A DNA stretch of 35,138 nucleotides from Allobosea sp. 67-29. GTDB taxonomy: Bacteria; Pseudomonadota; Alphaproteobacteria; Rhizobiales; Beijerinckiaceae. Positions 6,522 through 14,557 of the stretch are shown piece after piece (position 1 is the stretch's first letter; each line of letters begins with the position of its first letter). Where the stretch lies: positions 1 to 35,138 of the forward strand of contig NZ_MKSQ01000027.1 of assembly GCF_001898115.1 (NCBI RefSeq). Direction: 5' to 3'. A program made the position numbers and the translations under genes. The notes under the pieces are model-generated. The model saw only the letters and a list, made by a program, of their open reading frames with translations. It searched no databases and was not told where the DNA came from.

Positions 6522-9290
6522 TCAGGACACGTGACTGGCGTTGAAGCGCAACAGCCGCAGAGCATTTGCGGTTACGATGACGGTCGCTCCCGTGTCAGCA
6601 AGGATTGCGACCCACAAGCCAGTGTAACCCAAGACGCTGGTCACGAGGAACACGCCCTTGAGCGCCAGCGCGATGGTGATGTTCGTCCGGATATTGCCCA
6701 TCGTCGCCCGCGCCAGGCGGATCATGGCAGCGACATCCCGAACCCGGCTTTTGAGGACGGCTCCGTCCGCCGTCTCCAGAGCAACATCAGTGCCGGAGCC
6801 CATCGCCACTCCGACATTGGCTGCAGCGAGGGCTGGGGCGTCATTGATGCCGTCACCGACCATCATCACAGAAGTCTCGCTCGCGAGCGATTTGATAGCG
6901 GTGACCTTATCGTCAGGCATCAATTCGGCTTTGTGCTCCATGCCAAGTCCACCTGCGATGGCGGCGCCGGTTCGAGCGTTGTCGCCCGTCAACATGAGCG
7001 ATCGAATTCCCATCGCCTTCAATTCGGCTACAGCCAGGGCAGCATCATCGCGAGGTTCATCGCGCAATGCGATTAGCCCCACAAGCTTGTCGCCAGCGAT
7101 GACGGCAGCGACGGTCTTTCCATCGGATTCAAGCCGCTCGACATTCGCCTTGGCCTCAGAGTCGAACGTCGCTCGGGAAATCGCATGCCGGGGCGCGCCA
7201 ACAAAAACCGAAATGCCATCCAAGGAGCCAGTGACACCTTGCCCGGCGATAGCCGCAGCATTTTGCGCCGGTCGAACCGTGATGGCGTGAGACTTGGCGC
7301 GATCCAAGATTGCCTCAGCTAGAGGGTGGTTGGATCCGGTTTCAACGGATGCCGCGAGTTCGACGACGCGGCGTTCATCCTCTCCGAGTGCGATCACTTC
7401 AGTCACGCGCGGAGTACCAGCGGTCAACGTACCGGTCTTGTCGAACGCGACGACGCCCGTCTTGGCGGCCGCTTCAATGACAACCCCGCCCTTCATCAGC
7501 AGGCCCTGACGGGCACCAGTCGACAATGCGGCTGCAATGGAGGCGGGCACCGAGATGACGAGCGCGCATGGGCAGCCGATCAGGAGCAGCGCCAGCGCCC
7601 GGTAGATCCAGACCGACCATTCGGCGCCGAGCAGGAGCGGAGGCAGCAGTGCGACCAGCACGGCAAGCCCGACGATCGCCGGCATGTACCAGCGCGAGAA
7701 GCGGTCGATGAAGCGCTCGGTCGGGGCGCGGGCCTCCTGCGCCTCCTCGACCAGGCGGATGATGCGGGCGATGGTGTTGTCCTCGGCCGCCTTGTCGACG
7801 CGCACGCGCAGGGCCGCTTCGCGATTGACCGAGCCGGCATAGACGGGCTCCCCGACGCCCTTGGTCTTGGGCATCGACTCGCCAGTGACCGGACTCTCAT
7901 CGATGCCGGAGGTGCCGTCGGTGATCTCGCCATCGGCCGGGATGCGGTCGCCGGGACGGACAAGCACGGTCTGGCCAATTCTGAGGCTCGCGGCATCGAC
8001 CTGGCGGGTCGAGCCGTTCTCCTCGATGATGGCCGTCTTCGGGACGAGATCGCCGAGCGCGCGGATCGAGGCGCGGGCCCGGTCGGCCGCGACGCCTTCG
8101 AGCACTTCGCCGACCGCGAAGAGGAAGACGACCAGCGCCGCTTCCTCGGCGGCGCCGATGAAGAGCGCGCCGATGGCGGCGATCGTCATCAACATTTCGA
8201 TGGTGAAGGGGATGCCGGCGCGGGCCGCCGCGAAGGCGCGTTTCGCCACCGGCGCGACGCCGACGACGCAGGCCACGATGAAGGCCCAGTGGCCGATTCC
8301 GGGCCAGATCAGCCCGGCAGCATAGGCGGCACCGAGGAACAGGCCGGTCGCGATGACGAGCCGGCCCTTGCCCGTCTGGTACCAGCTCGCACCGTCGGGC
8401 GTGGCCTCATGGACATGGCCGGGCAGGCCGTGGCCGTGGTCACTCACCGCAGATGTAGAGCCCGAGACTTTGGCACTGTGTGTATGAGCGGCGTGCTTGT
8501 GGCCTGAATGATCGTGTTTGTGGTCGCCGTGATCGTGGCCATGATCATGCTTATGGCCAGCATGATCATGGTTGTGCCCGTGCTCATGACCATGGTTGTG
8601 CCCATGGTCATGAGCGTGCGAGTGGCCATGGGCATGGCCCGAACATGAATTTTCGCCGTGATCATGTTTGGCATGATCGTGATCATGGTGATCGTGAGTG
8701 TGACCCGCGTGACCATGATCATGCCCGCAGCCACAACTGTCTTCTTTTGCCGCTGGCGCCGGTGATGCCAGTGCTGCAAGCGCGGTAGTCGTGTAGCCGA
8801 GGCCCTTCACGCGCTTCTCGATCGCGTCAGGGGCGGTTCGTCCGGCATCCAGTGCAAGGGTCAAAGTCTCGGATATCACCGAGACTTTGACATCGCTGAC
8901 GCCGGGGAGGCGCTCCACGGCGCCGCGAATCTTCGCTGCGCAGCTTGCGCAGTCCATACCCGCGACCTTCCAGGACAGTGTCTGCTTCGACGGTTCAGTT
9001 TTGTCGTGGTCGTGGGTTTGGCCGACGTCGTCATTCGCGTGGCGCTTGCTCTCGACCATCGCTATTGCGCCGAAGCCCAGGCTTTTTACGCGCTGCTCGA
9101 CCGCCTGACGAGATGTACGCGTCTCGTCTAGCTTCAACTTCATCGTTTCCGACATCAGCGAGAGCCTGAAATCGGACACGCCTGGCATTTTTTCGACGGC
9201 ACCGCGCACCTTGGCCACGCAGCTGGCGCAATCCATCCCGCTAATCTTCCAGCTCAAAGGCTGTAGCTTGCTGTCCTTGCTGGCCGCCAT
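6522..9290 (-). CDS. zntA: Zn/Cd/Pb-translocating P-type ATPase, two HMA domains
   Basis: This 922-residue P1B-ATPase pumps divalent soft metals out of the cytoplasm. Two N-terminal HMA domains carry GMDCASC at residues 18-24 and 111-117. A very long His-rich linker follows (about 187-294). The membrane part contains the CPC motif (IGCPCALVISVPA, about residue 574), the phosphorylation loop FDKTGTLTAG (about 617) and the hinge GDGINDAPAL (about 813). The last helix contains ADTGATVIVTANALRLL with Asp899, the signature of the Zn/Cd/Pb (ZntA) class rather than Cu ATPases. The start has an AGGAG site 9 bases upstream. The MerR-type promoter at 9328-9358 drives it as the first of five genes. The middle of the gene looks richer in G/C third positions than either end. 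Confidence 0.95.
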   Translation of the reverse strand: MAASKDSKLQPLSWKISGMDCASCVAKVRGAVEKMPGVSDFRLSLMSETMKLKLDETRTSRQAVEQRVKSLGFGAIAMVESKRHANDDVGQTHDHDKTEPSKQTLSWKVAGMDCASCAAKIRGAVERLPGVSDVKVSVISETLTLALDAGRTAPDAIEKRVKGLGYTTTALAALASPAPAAKEDSCGCGHDHGHAGHTHDHHDHDHAKHDHGENSCSGHAHGHSHAHDHGHNHGHEHGHNHDHAGHKHDHGHDHGDHKHDHSGHKHAAHTHSAKVSGSTSAVSDHGHGLPGHVHEATPDGASWYQTGKGRLVIATGLFLGAAYAAGLIWPGIGHWAFIVACVVGVAPVAKRAFAAARAGIPFTIEMLMTIAAIGALFIGAAEEAALVVFLFAVGEVLEGVAADRARASIRALGDLVPKTAIIEENGSTRQVDAASLRIGQTVLVRPGDRIPADGEITDGTSGIDESPVTGESMPKTKGVGEPVYAGSVNREAALRVRVDKAAEDNTIARIIRLVEEAQEARAPTERFIDRFSRWYMPAIVGLAVLVALLPPLLLGAEWSVWIYRALALLLIGCPCALVISVPASIAAALSTGARQGLLMKGGVVIEAAAKTGVVAFDKTGTLTAGTPRVTEVIALGEDERRVVELAASVETGSNHPLAEAILDRAKSHAITVRPAQNAAAIAGQGVTGSLDGISVFVGAPRHAISRATFDSEAKANVERLESDGKTVAAVIAGDKLVGLIALRDEPRDDAALAVAELKAMGIRSLMLTGDNARTGAAIAGGLGMEHKAELMPDDKVTAIKSLASETSVMMVGDGINDAPALAAANVGVAMGSGTDVALETADGAVLKSRVRDVAAMIRLARATMGNIRTNITIALALKGVFLVTSVLGYTGLWVAILADTGATVIVTANALRLLRFNASHVS
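8409..8732 (-). repeat. His-rich low-complexity repeat inside zntA
   Basis: About 108 codons consist largely of short His-Asp/His-Gly units such as HDHGHNHGHEHG, flanked by CGCGHDHGHAG and LPGHVHEATP. At the DNA level this gives many near-repeats of CATGATC/GTGATCATG, so the region could expand or contract by slippage. It joins the second HMA domain to the first membrane helix and probably buffers or senses Zn(II); this function is inferred. Confidence 0.85.
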
Positions 9291-9327
9291 AGGGATGACT
9301 CCTGGTGCCCGAATTTCGGAAGCTGCC

Positions 9328-9358
9328 TCTCTACAACCTCTAGCGACTTCAGGTTCAA
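9328..9358 (-). promoter_or_regulatory. MerR-family type promoter/operator of zntA (box D)
   Basis: Minus strand: TTGAAC (-35), then the dyad ACCTGAAGTCGCTAGAGGT whose arms ACCT and AGGT are exact complements, then TAGAGA (-10). The 19-base spacer and the dyad match ZntR/CadR/PbrR-controlled promoters. The predicted transcript start is about 30 bases before the zntA ATG. This is the best of four such sites in the window; no MerR-type gene is present here. Confidence 0.72.
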
Positions 9359-9370
9359 GCGAAAAATTTC

Positions 9371-9410
9371 AGACTCTGGTAGCGGGCGAAATCGCCCGCC
9401 GATGGAGTCT
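9371..9410. repeat. 40-bp interrupted palindrome between zntA and mntH
   Basis: Outer arms AGACTC (9371-9376) and GAGTCT (9405-9410) and inner arms GCGGGCGA (9382-9389) and TCGCCCGC (9392-9399) share one centre of symmetry. The 5-base segments between them do not pair. It lies 47 bases upstream of the mntH -35 and behind the zntA -35. It could be an operator for a metal regulator or a structured element in a transcript from upstream; no T-run follows it. Confidence 0.6.
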
Positions 9411-9456
9411 CGTCGGGCTTCGGATGGCTCGAACATTCAACGGGTATCCCCGGGCC

Positions 9457-9485
9457 TTGACAGGCTTCAGCAAGTTCTCTTATTG
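9457..9485 (+). promoter_or_regulatory. Sigma-70 type promoter of mntH
   Basis: TTGACA (9457-9462), a 17-base spacer and TTATTG (9480-9485). The expected transcript start near 9492 would leave almost no leader for an ATG at 9494 but a 26-base leader for the ATG at 9518, which is why the latter is preferred. Confidence 0.55.
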
Positions 9486-9517
9486 CAAATGAAATGCATT
9501 TACAGAAAGACCTTCCG

Positions 9518-10855
9518 ATGAAGGGCAGCGAGATCGCTGAAACCGGCTGGCGCAGGCAGCGCGGCGAGCCGTCCATGCTCGAAGTGTTTCGGAGCATCAC
9601 AGTAAATCCTGGCGCGACGCCCTGGCGCAGATTCCTTGCCTTCGTGGGCCCCGGCTATCTCGTTGCAGTGGGTTATATGGACCCCGGCAATTGGGCGACT
9701 TCACTCGCTGGGGGAGCGCAGTTCGGCTACGCGCTGCTGGTCGTTGCTCTCGTTTCCAACATCATGGCGATTATTCTGCAGGCCCTTTGCGCCCGCTTGG
9801 CCATCGCGACCGGCCGGGATCTCGCTCAAGCATGCAGGGACGCGTTTCCAAAAGCGGTCGCCTGGCCGCTATGGGCCTTCGCGGAGCTGGCCATCTGTGC
9901 AACCGACCTCGCTGAAGTCATCGGGACGGCAATCGCGCTGAATTTGCTGTTCGGCATGCCCATGGAGATCGGCGTATTGGTCACCGCTCTCGACGTGATC
10001 GTTATCCTTTGGCTGCAGAATATGGGCTTCCGTTGGGTCGAAGCCTTTATCATCACGCTACTCGGCGTAATCGCGCTCTGTTTCGGCATCCAGATTGCTC
10101 TGGCGGATCCGAACTGGGGTGAGGTCATTCGAGGCTTTGCTCCGACGACCGAGATCGTCCGCAATCCCCAGATGCTCTACCTGGCCTTGGGAATTATCGG
10201 TGCCACAGTGATGCCGCATAATCTCTACTTGCATTCCGGCATCGTGCAGACGCGGGCATACGGGAGTACGATCCCTGAGAAACGAGACGCGCTAAAGTGG
10301 GCAACCCTCGACTCAACGATCGCGCTGATGTTTGCGCTCATCGTCAATGCGTCTATCCTCGTTCTGGCTGCTGCAAGCTTTCATAAGACTGGGCAGACCG
10401 AGGTCGCGGAACTCGGCAGAGCGCACGAGTTGCTCGCACCGCTCCTTGGAGCTTCAATCGCACCGACCCTTTTCGCGATTGCCCTTCTCTGCTGCGGGCT
10501 CAACTCGACGGTCACCGCGACGATGGCGGGCCAGATCGTCATGGAAGGCTTCCTCGATATCAAGCTCCCCTCGTGGCTGCGACGGTTGGCGACCCGGCTC
10601 GTGGCCATCGTTCCCGCCCTCCTCGTCACCTGGATCTATGGTGCTGGAGAGACGGCGAAGCTTCTGATCCTAAGTCAGGTCGTCCTGGGGCTGCAGCTGC
10701 CTTTCGCGATCGTTCCACTCGTCATGTTCACTGCGTCGCGGACAAAAATGGGCGAGCTCGTCGCCCCGCGCTGGTTGACGGTGACCGCAGCGGTGGTGGC
10801 CGCCATCATCATCGTCCTCAATATCAAATTGCTGGCCGACCTTGCGGTTGGGTGA
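9518..10855 (+). CDS. mntH: Nramp-family Mn(II)/Fe(II) transporter
   Basis: This proton-coupled importer of Mn(II), Fe(II) and similar ions has about 11 membrane helices over 445 residues. The two metal-binding signatures are canonical: DPGNWAT in TM1 (Asp55, Asn58) and MPHNLYLHS in TM6 (Met232 onward). The Met in TM6 is the residue that selects transition metals over Ca/Mg. An in-frame ATG at 9494 would add eight residues (MHLQKDLP), but the predicted promoter sits too close for it. It faces away from the zntA operon, so an importer and an exporter share an intergenic region of about 200 bases, with a 40-bp palindrome between them. Confidence 0.93.
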   Translation: MKGSEIAETGWRRQRGEPSMLEVFRSITVNPGATPWRRFLAFVGPGYLVAVGYMDPGNWATSLAGGAQFGYALLVVALVSNIMAIILQALCARLAIATGRDLAQACRDAFPKAVAWPLWAFAELAICATDLAEVIGTAIALNLLFGMPMEIGVLVTALDVIVILWLQNMGFRWVEAFIITLLGVIALCFGIQIALADPNWGEVIRGFAPTTEIVRNPQMLYLALGIIGATVMPHNLYLHSGIVQTRAYGSTIPEKRDALKWATLDSTIALMFALIVNASILVLAAASFHKTGQTEVAELGRAHELLAPLLGASIAPTLFAIALLCCGLNSTVTATMAGQIVMEGFLDIKLPSWLRRLATRLVAIVPALLVTWIYGAGETAKLLILSQVVLGLQLPFAIVPLVMFTASRTKMGELVAPRWLTVTAAVVAAIIIVLNIKLLADLAVG

Positions 10856-10903
10856 ACATCTCGTCGCATTGCCTGACCGCAGTGGCCGGCTTAACAGGGC
10901 ATC

Positions 10904-11299
10904 GTGAGAAGCATTTCGAGCGCATACTGTTGGCAGTGCCTATGGGCAGTTGCGCTCGCTTGCGCGCTGGTGATGACGTGCTTGATGCAGCCCGTTCAGG
11001 CCAGCTACGCACTCGAATTGACCGCCGCGAAGCCTGCCAAAGACCTGCCGACCGATTCTGGTTCGCAGGCGCCGGCCCGCGTTTCGGACCACCACCAATC
11101 TTTGCAGAGTGGGAATTCAGACCGGTACGCGCCAGGAGATCGGGCCTTGCTACCCACCGGCAATCTGGCTGCTGTCGACAAAAATAGCTTGCCTCGGTTC
11201 GTTCACCTACCTGCGCTCGCCGTCGATGCTACGGTTGTCGTGCCAGTCCGGGCACTTCTTCGCCAAGGATCAAGAGCACCACCAGCCCTCATGACGTGA
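10904..11299 (+). CDS. Hypothetical exported protein, 131 aa
   Basis: A GTG-started frame encodes an apparent signal peptide (WAVALACALVMTCLMQPVQA, cleavage near residue 33) and a low-complexity, proline/alanine-rich mature part with one His pair (SDHHQSLQS), ending RQGSRAPPALMT. The ending is loosely similar to the exported proteins at 12731 and 26658, which also stand just before copper or thiol genes. Residues after the signal lack cysteine. I recognise no domain. It lies 48 bases after mntH and 189 bases before the sco gene, so it may lead the thiol/copper cluster. The ribosome-binding site is weak. Confidence 0.5.
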   Translation: MRSISSAYCWQCLWAVALACALVMTCLMQPVQASYALELTAAKPAKDLPTDSGSQAPARVSDHHQSLQSGNSDRYAPGDRALLPTGNLAAVDKNSLPRFVHLPALAVDATVVVPVRALLRQGSRAPPALMT

Positions 11300-11488
11300 G
11301 TTGAACCGGCCTAGCCGGCCCCTTCGCTATGAGGAGACGACCTTGATGATTTTGCCCCCCGCAAGCGGCATTCCGAAGTCCGGCTTGGGCGCTAATTCCC
11401 CAACTCTTCCCATCGGTCACAGTGGGGATCGACGAGCGGCGGCGCATGCCTTTCGTCGCTATCAGCGCCACAATCAAATGTTTCAGCC

Positions 11489-12109
11489 ATGCCATTTCTG
11501 AAGTGGATACGGTACGGAGCGTGGGCTGCCGTTATCTTGATCAGCTTCACCTGCGCGGCGATTTTGCTGGGCTGGTGGCGGGTTGACGGATCCAGGGTTA
11601 CCGCGAAGAGCCAATCCAACATCTCCGCGCCCGTGGACATCGGAGGGCCATTTTCGCTGACCGATCACCGAGGGAAGGCTGTCACCGATAAGGACTTTGT
11701 CGGCAAACCGATGGCCGTCTTTTTCGGCTTCACGCATTGCCCGGAAGTCTGCCCAACCACGTTGGTTCAGTTGGGAAACCTGACGAAGCAGATCGGGCAA
11801 GCGGCGGACAAGCTCCAGATCCTGTTCATCACGGTTGATCCTGAACGCGACACTCCAGAGCAGATGGCGCTCTATCTGGAGTCCTTCGACCCACGGGTCG
11901 TCGGCTTGAGCGGGACCCGTGAGCAGGTGGAGGCTGCTTTGAAGGCGTACAAGGCCTATGCCAAAAAGGTCCCGACCGACGGCAGCTACACCATGGATCA
12001 CACCGCGTCCGTGTATCTTATGAATGAGGACGGCAGCTTCCGAACGATGATCGACTATCACGAGGAAGATGGCTCGGCGCTCGCCAAAATTCGCATGGTG
12101 TTGAGGTGA
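11489..12109 (+). CDS. Sco1/SenC-family copper chaperone and thiol oxidoreductase
   Basis: The 206-residue protein is anchored by an N-terminal helix (residues about 10-29), with a periplasmic thioredoxin-like domain. The copper/redox site is complete: Cys84 and Cys88 in FGFTHCPEVCPTT and His171 in SYTMDHTASVYL. The family's DPERDTPEQ segment is also present (about 117-125). Sco proteins deliver Cu to the CuA centre of cytochrome c oxidase, often reduced by a TlpA-like thioredoxin. The next gene is exactly such a protein, and its GTG start overlaps this stop (GTGA), indicating translational coupling. Confidence 0.94.
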   Translation: MPFLKWIRYGAWAAVILISFTCAAILLGWWRVDGSRVTAKSQSNISAPVDIGGPFSLTDHRGKAVTDKDFVGKPMAVFFGFTHCPEVCPTTLVQLGNLTKQIGQAADKLQILFITVDPERDTPEQMALYLESFDPRVVGLSGTREQVEAALKAYKAYAKKVPTDGSYTMDHTASVYLMNEDGSFRTMIDYHEEDGSALAKIRMVLR

Positions 12110-12645
12110 TCAGCAGGCGCCGATGGCTCGGCGCTTCCGTCGTCATATTAGGCATCGCGGCCCCGGCAGCATATCTCGGGCTGGCTCGGCGATTTGGGGG
12201 ACAGGCAGAATTCCGCCCGGCAGTGACCTTTGAGGACGTCAACGGCCAGCCGCGATCGCTGGCCGATTTCCGGGGCAAGTACGTGCTCCTGAATGTTTGG
12301 GCGACCTGGTGCCCACCTTGCGTGAAAGAGATGCCTTCGCTTGATAGGCTTCAGGCTTTGAAAGGCGACACTCGCTTTGAGGTTGTCGCCCTTTCAGTCG
12401 ACCGGAAAGGTCCGCAGCTCGTCAAAGACTTTTACCTGCGCGCGAATATTCGATCGCTTGGAATCTACCTCGATCGCGAGGCCCGGAGCATGTCTGCCCT
12501 CCGGGTCACGGGACTTCCGATGACGCTATTGCTCGATCCAAGCGGCGTCGAGGTCGCGCGGTGGGCTGGAATGCGGGAATGGGATAAGCGTGAGATGATG
12601 CGGGAGATCGACGAGCGGATCACCAAAAGGTCGACTGGTCGATGA
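12106..12645 (+). CDS. TlpA-like membrane-anchored thioredoxin
   Basis: The 179-residue protein has an N-terminal anchor (residues about 8-25, preceded by SRRRWLG, which also looks Tat-like) and a TlpA/ResA-type thioredoxin fold. The active site is Cys69-Pro-Pro-Cys72 (NVWATWCPPCVKEMPSL), and the cis-proline region reads VTGLPMTLLLD. TlpA proteins reduce Sco and the CuA subunit during oxidase assembly. The GTG start overlaps the sco stop by 4 bases. A second, different TlpA-like gene lies 612 bases downstream. Confidence 0.92.
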   Translation: MISRRRWLGASVVILGIAAPAAYLGLARRFGGQAEFRPAVTFEDVNGQPRSLADFRGKYVLLNVWATWCPPCVKEMPSLDRLQALKGDTRFEVVALSVDRKGPQLVKDFYLRANIRSLGIYLDREARSMSALRVTGLPMTLLLDPSGVEVARWAGMREWDKREMMREIDERITKRSTGR

Positions 12646-12730
12646 TCGCTTCCGGACGACACCTTCAAGAAAGCGCGAGCCTCGGCCTCCCAAATTGCCT
12701 CGGATGCTCAACTCGCGATAATTCGCAACC

Positions 12731-13123
12731 ATGATGGCAACCAGATCAGCTCGAACGATCGGACGCAGCCTTTTGGCTGTCGTTGGCGGTCTCGTGCTGC
12801 TGCTTCAGCTGCTGGTTAGTGCGTCGGCGACGAGTAACCATCTCGCCATCAAATTCGTTCAACGCGACACTCCGCTGTCAGAAATTTGCGGGACAACGCC
12901 GGCCACCAAGGGTGATCGCGCCGCGCATATCGAAGGCCTGAACAGTTGCTGTTTCTGGGCGAAACCCATCGCCTTGGCGTCCTTGGTCCCGCCTGCGGCC
13001 GCAGTCTTGGTTTCGGATCGTCCCGGGCCGGCCAAGGTGGTTTTTGCGCTGCCTTTCGCTCCGTTCGTTTTGCCACCCTCGACAGCACCGCCGCGCGCGA
13101 CCGGCCCTCCATCCCAACGTTGA
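12731..13123 (+). CDS. Hypothetical exported protein, DUF2946-like, 130 aa
   Basis: The N-terminus is a signal peptide (basic start, LLAVVGGLVLLLQLLVSASA). The mature part contains a single Cys in LSEICGTTP, a Cys pair in GLNSCCFWAK, and a proline-rich end (PPSTAPPRATGPPSQR). The plan (signal, Cys pair, RxxPP tail) resembles DUF2946-type proteins often found next to copper and cytochrome genes. The link to a named family is tentative. It sits between the two TlpA-like genes in the same direction. Confidence 0.55.
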   Translation: MMATRSARTIGRSLLAVVGGLVLLLQLLVSASATSNHLAIKFVQRDTPLSEICGTTPATKGDRAAHIEGLNSCCFWAKPIALASLVPPAAAVLVSDRPGPAKVVFALPFAPFVLPPSTAPPRATGPPSQR

Positions 13124-13257
13124 TCAAGCGGGCCTCGCGAGAGGCTTTGCTAGGACCGCGTTCAGCGGATCCGAAGTCGTAGCTGAACCTCACGCGCACA
13201 GACAGCGCCGTGCATTGGGGCAGCTCATGATCCCGATCAGCCCAGGAGCGCCGCGGA

Positions 13258-13815
13258 GTGCTCGGCAAGATTCTCAAGTCCCGGTTCGCTATCCTCACGG
13301 CTGTCGCAACTGCGGCAGTCGCGATTTTGGCTGCGTCACCCTTAGTCGTTGAGAAGGCCCCACGAGCGGGAACCGCTGGGGCACTCGGGTTCTATCGACT
13401 CGGTGGCGAATTTACCGACCTGAAAAGCTTTCAGGGTCGGCCGGTTCTGTTGAGCATCTGGGCCACGTGGTGCTTGTCATGCCGCGAGGAGCTTCCGGCT
13501 CTCGCGCGCCTAAATCGCGAGTGGAAAGAGCCCAGCCTTCGCGTCGTCGCACTGTCCGTCGATCGTGACGGCGCGGAAGTCGTAGAATCTTTGCTCCGCA
13601 ATCTCGGCATCGTGGACTTGCCGGTCTTTCTCGATCCCGCCGGCCGGGCCGTGAAAGAATTTTCGGTTTCCGGGCTGCCGACGTCCATCCTTCTCGATCG
13701 CAATGGTCGCGAGATCGGCCGCTGGTTCGGCCCCAGATCTTGGGATGCGACGGCAACGAGGCAGGAGATCATCGGGCTGATCGCAAAGGGCGGAAACGAA
13801 GGACAGAAGCCCTGA
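13258..13815 (+). CDS. Second TlpA-like thioredoxin
   Basis: The 185-residue protein has a short N-terminal anchor (about 10-27) and a TlpA-type domain with active site Cys72-Leu-Ser-Cys75 (IWATWCLSCREELPAL) and cis-proline segment VSGLPTSILLD. The CLSC pair differs from the CPPC of the first copy, so the redox potential and partner probably differ. The GTG start is supported by CAGGAG about 10 bases upstream. Its stop overlaps the ccdA start (TGATG), so CcdA is the likely source of electrons. Confidence 0.9.
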   Translation: MLGKILKSRFAILTAVATAAVAILAASPLVVEKAPRAGTAGALGFYRLGGEFTDLKSFQGRPVLLSIWATWCLSCREELPALARLNREWKEPSLRVVALSVDRDGAEVVESLLRNLGIVDLPVFLDPAGRAVKEFSVSGLPTSILLDRNGREIGRWFGPRSWDATATRQEIIGLIAKGGNEGQKP

Positions 13816-14543
13816 TGGAAATCGCAAACATCAGCATTCTAGCCGCTCTCGCCGCCGGCGCCGTCTCGTTTCTGTCCCCCTGCGTGCTGCCGTTGGTCCC
13901 TGGCTACCTGTCGTATGTCGCGGGAAGTTTGTCGGCCGACTCCGACAGCCCGAGAGCGCGGATAAGTGCCTTTGCTATGAGCTTCTGGTTCGTGCTCGGA
14001 TTTTCGACGGTTTTCGTCATCCTAGGCGCGGGAGCCTCTGCATTAAGCCGGCTTCTGCTCTCCTATCGCTACGAGGCCGGCCTCGTCGGCGGCGCGATCA
14101 TCGTCGTCTTTGGCATTTTCAGCACTGGCGTTGTGCGCATCCCCTGGATGGAGCGGGAATTCCGACTGAGTCCGCAAGTGTCAGGCGGGCGGCCGCAAAG
14201 CGCTTACATTCTCGGGCTCGCGTTCGGTTTCGGATGGACGCCCTGCATCGGGCCGATTCTCGGCGCAATCCTCACCGTGAGCGCGACCTCTACGACGCCC
14301 GCGGCGGGAGTGGCTCTCTTGGCGATCTATTCGCTCGGCCTGGCCATCCCCTTTCTCCTCACCGCACTGCTAGCCGGCGGCATCACTGCGCGTCTGCGGA
14401 GGCTGCGCAGCTTCGGTCGAGGTCTCCAGATTTTCACGGGCCTAACGATGGTCGCCATGGGGCTCGCCATGATGACGGGGCGCCTCTCAACCATGGCGTT
14501 CTGGCTACTCGAAACCTTCCCAATCCTCGCACTTATCGGTTGA
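13815..14543 (+). CDS. ccdA: CcdA-family thiol-disulfide transmembrane reductase
   Basis: The 242-residue, six-helix inner-membrane protein carries electrons from cytoplasmic thioredoxin to periplasmic thioredoxin-like proteins. The paired cysteines are Cys23 (FLSPCVLPLVPGYLSYV) and Cys144 (GFGWTPCIGPILG), as in CcdA and the beta domain of DsbD. The start is the ATG overlapping the tlpA2 stop; a longer frame from 13740 would run inside that gene. The order tlpA2-ccdA suggests a dedicated reductant path. Confidence 0.94.
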   Translation: MEIANISILAALAAGAVSFLSPCVLPLVPGYLSYVAGSLSADSDSPRARISAFAMSFWFVLGFSTVFVILGAGASALSRLLLSYRYEAGLVGGAIIVVFGIFSTGVVRIPWMEREFRLSPQVSGGRPQSAYILGLAFGFGWTPCIGPILGAILTVSATSTTPAAGVALLAIYSLGLAIPFLLTALLAGGITARLRRLRSFGRGLQIFTGLTMVAMGLAMMTGRLSTMAFWLLETFPILALIG

Positions 14544-14557
14544 AAGGCCTCCATCTG

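Noticed and set aside
7326..8507. Long plus-strand open frame (393 aa) opposite zntA
   Set aside because: It is the antisense shadow of a well-supported P-type ATPase; its composition (Asp/Arg/Gly-rich) is typical of such shadows.
8409..8732. Short repeated CATGATC/GTGATCATG units considered as a CRISPR or iteron array
   Set aside because: The repeats are irregular, in frame and encode His-Asp/His-Gly residues of zntA; there are no uniform spacers.
11302..11332. TTGAAC with a CCGGC-CTA-GCCGG dyad, first taken as a fifth MerR-type box
   Set aside because: The dyad is off-centre by about two bases from the other four boxes and lacks the CTnTAG core, so it does not fit the same model.
11301..11501. 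Plus-strand frame between the exported protein and sco, with GAGGAG before an ATG at 11346 (51 aa)
   Set aside because: The encoded sequence has no recognisable features and overlaps the sco start; a ribosome-binding site alone is not enough. It may be a decayed gene.
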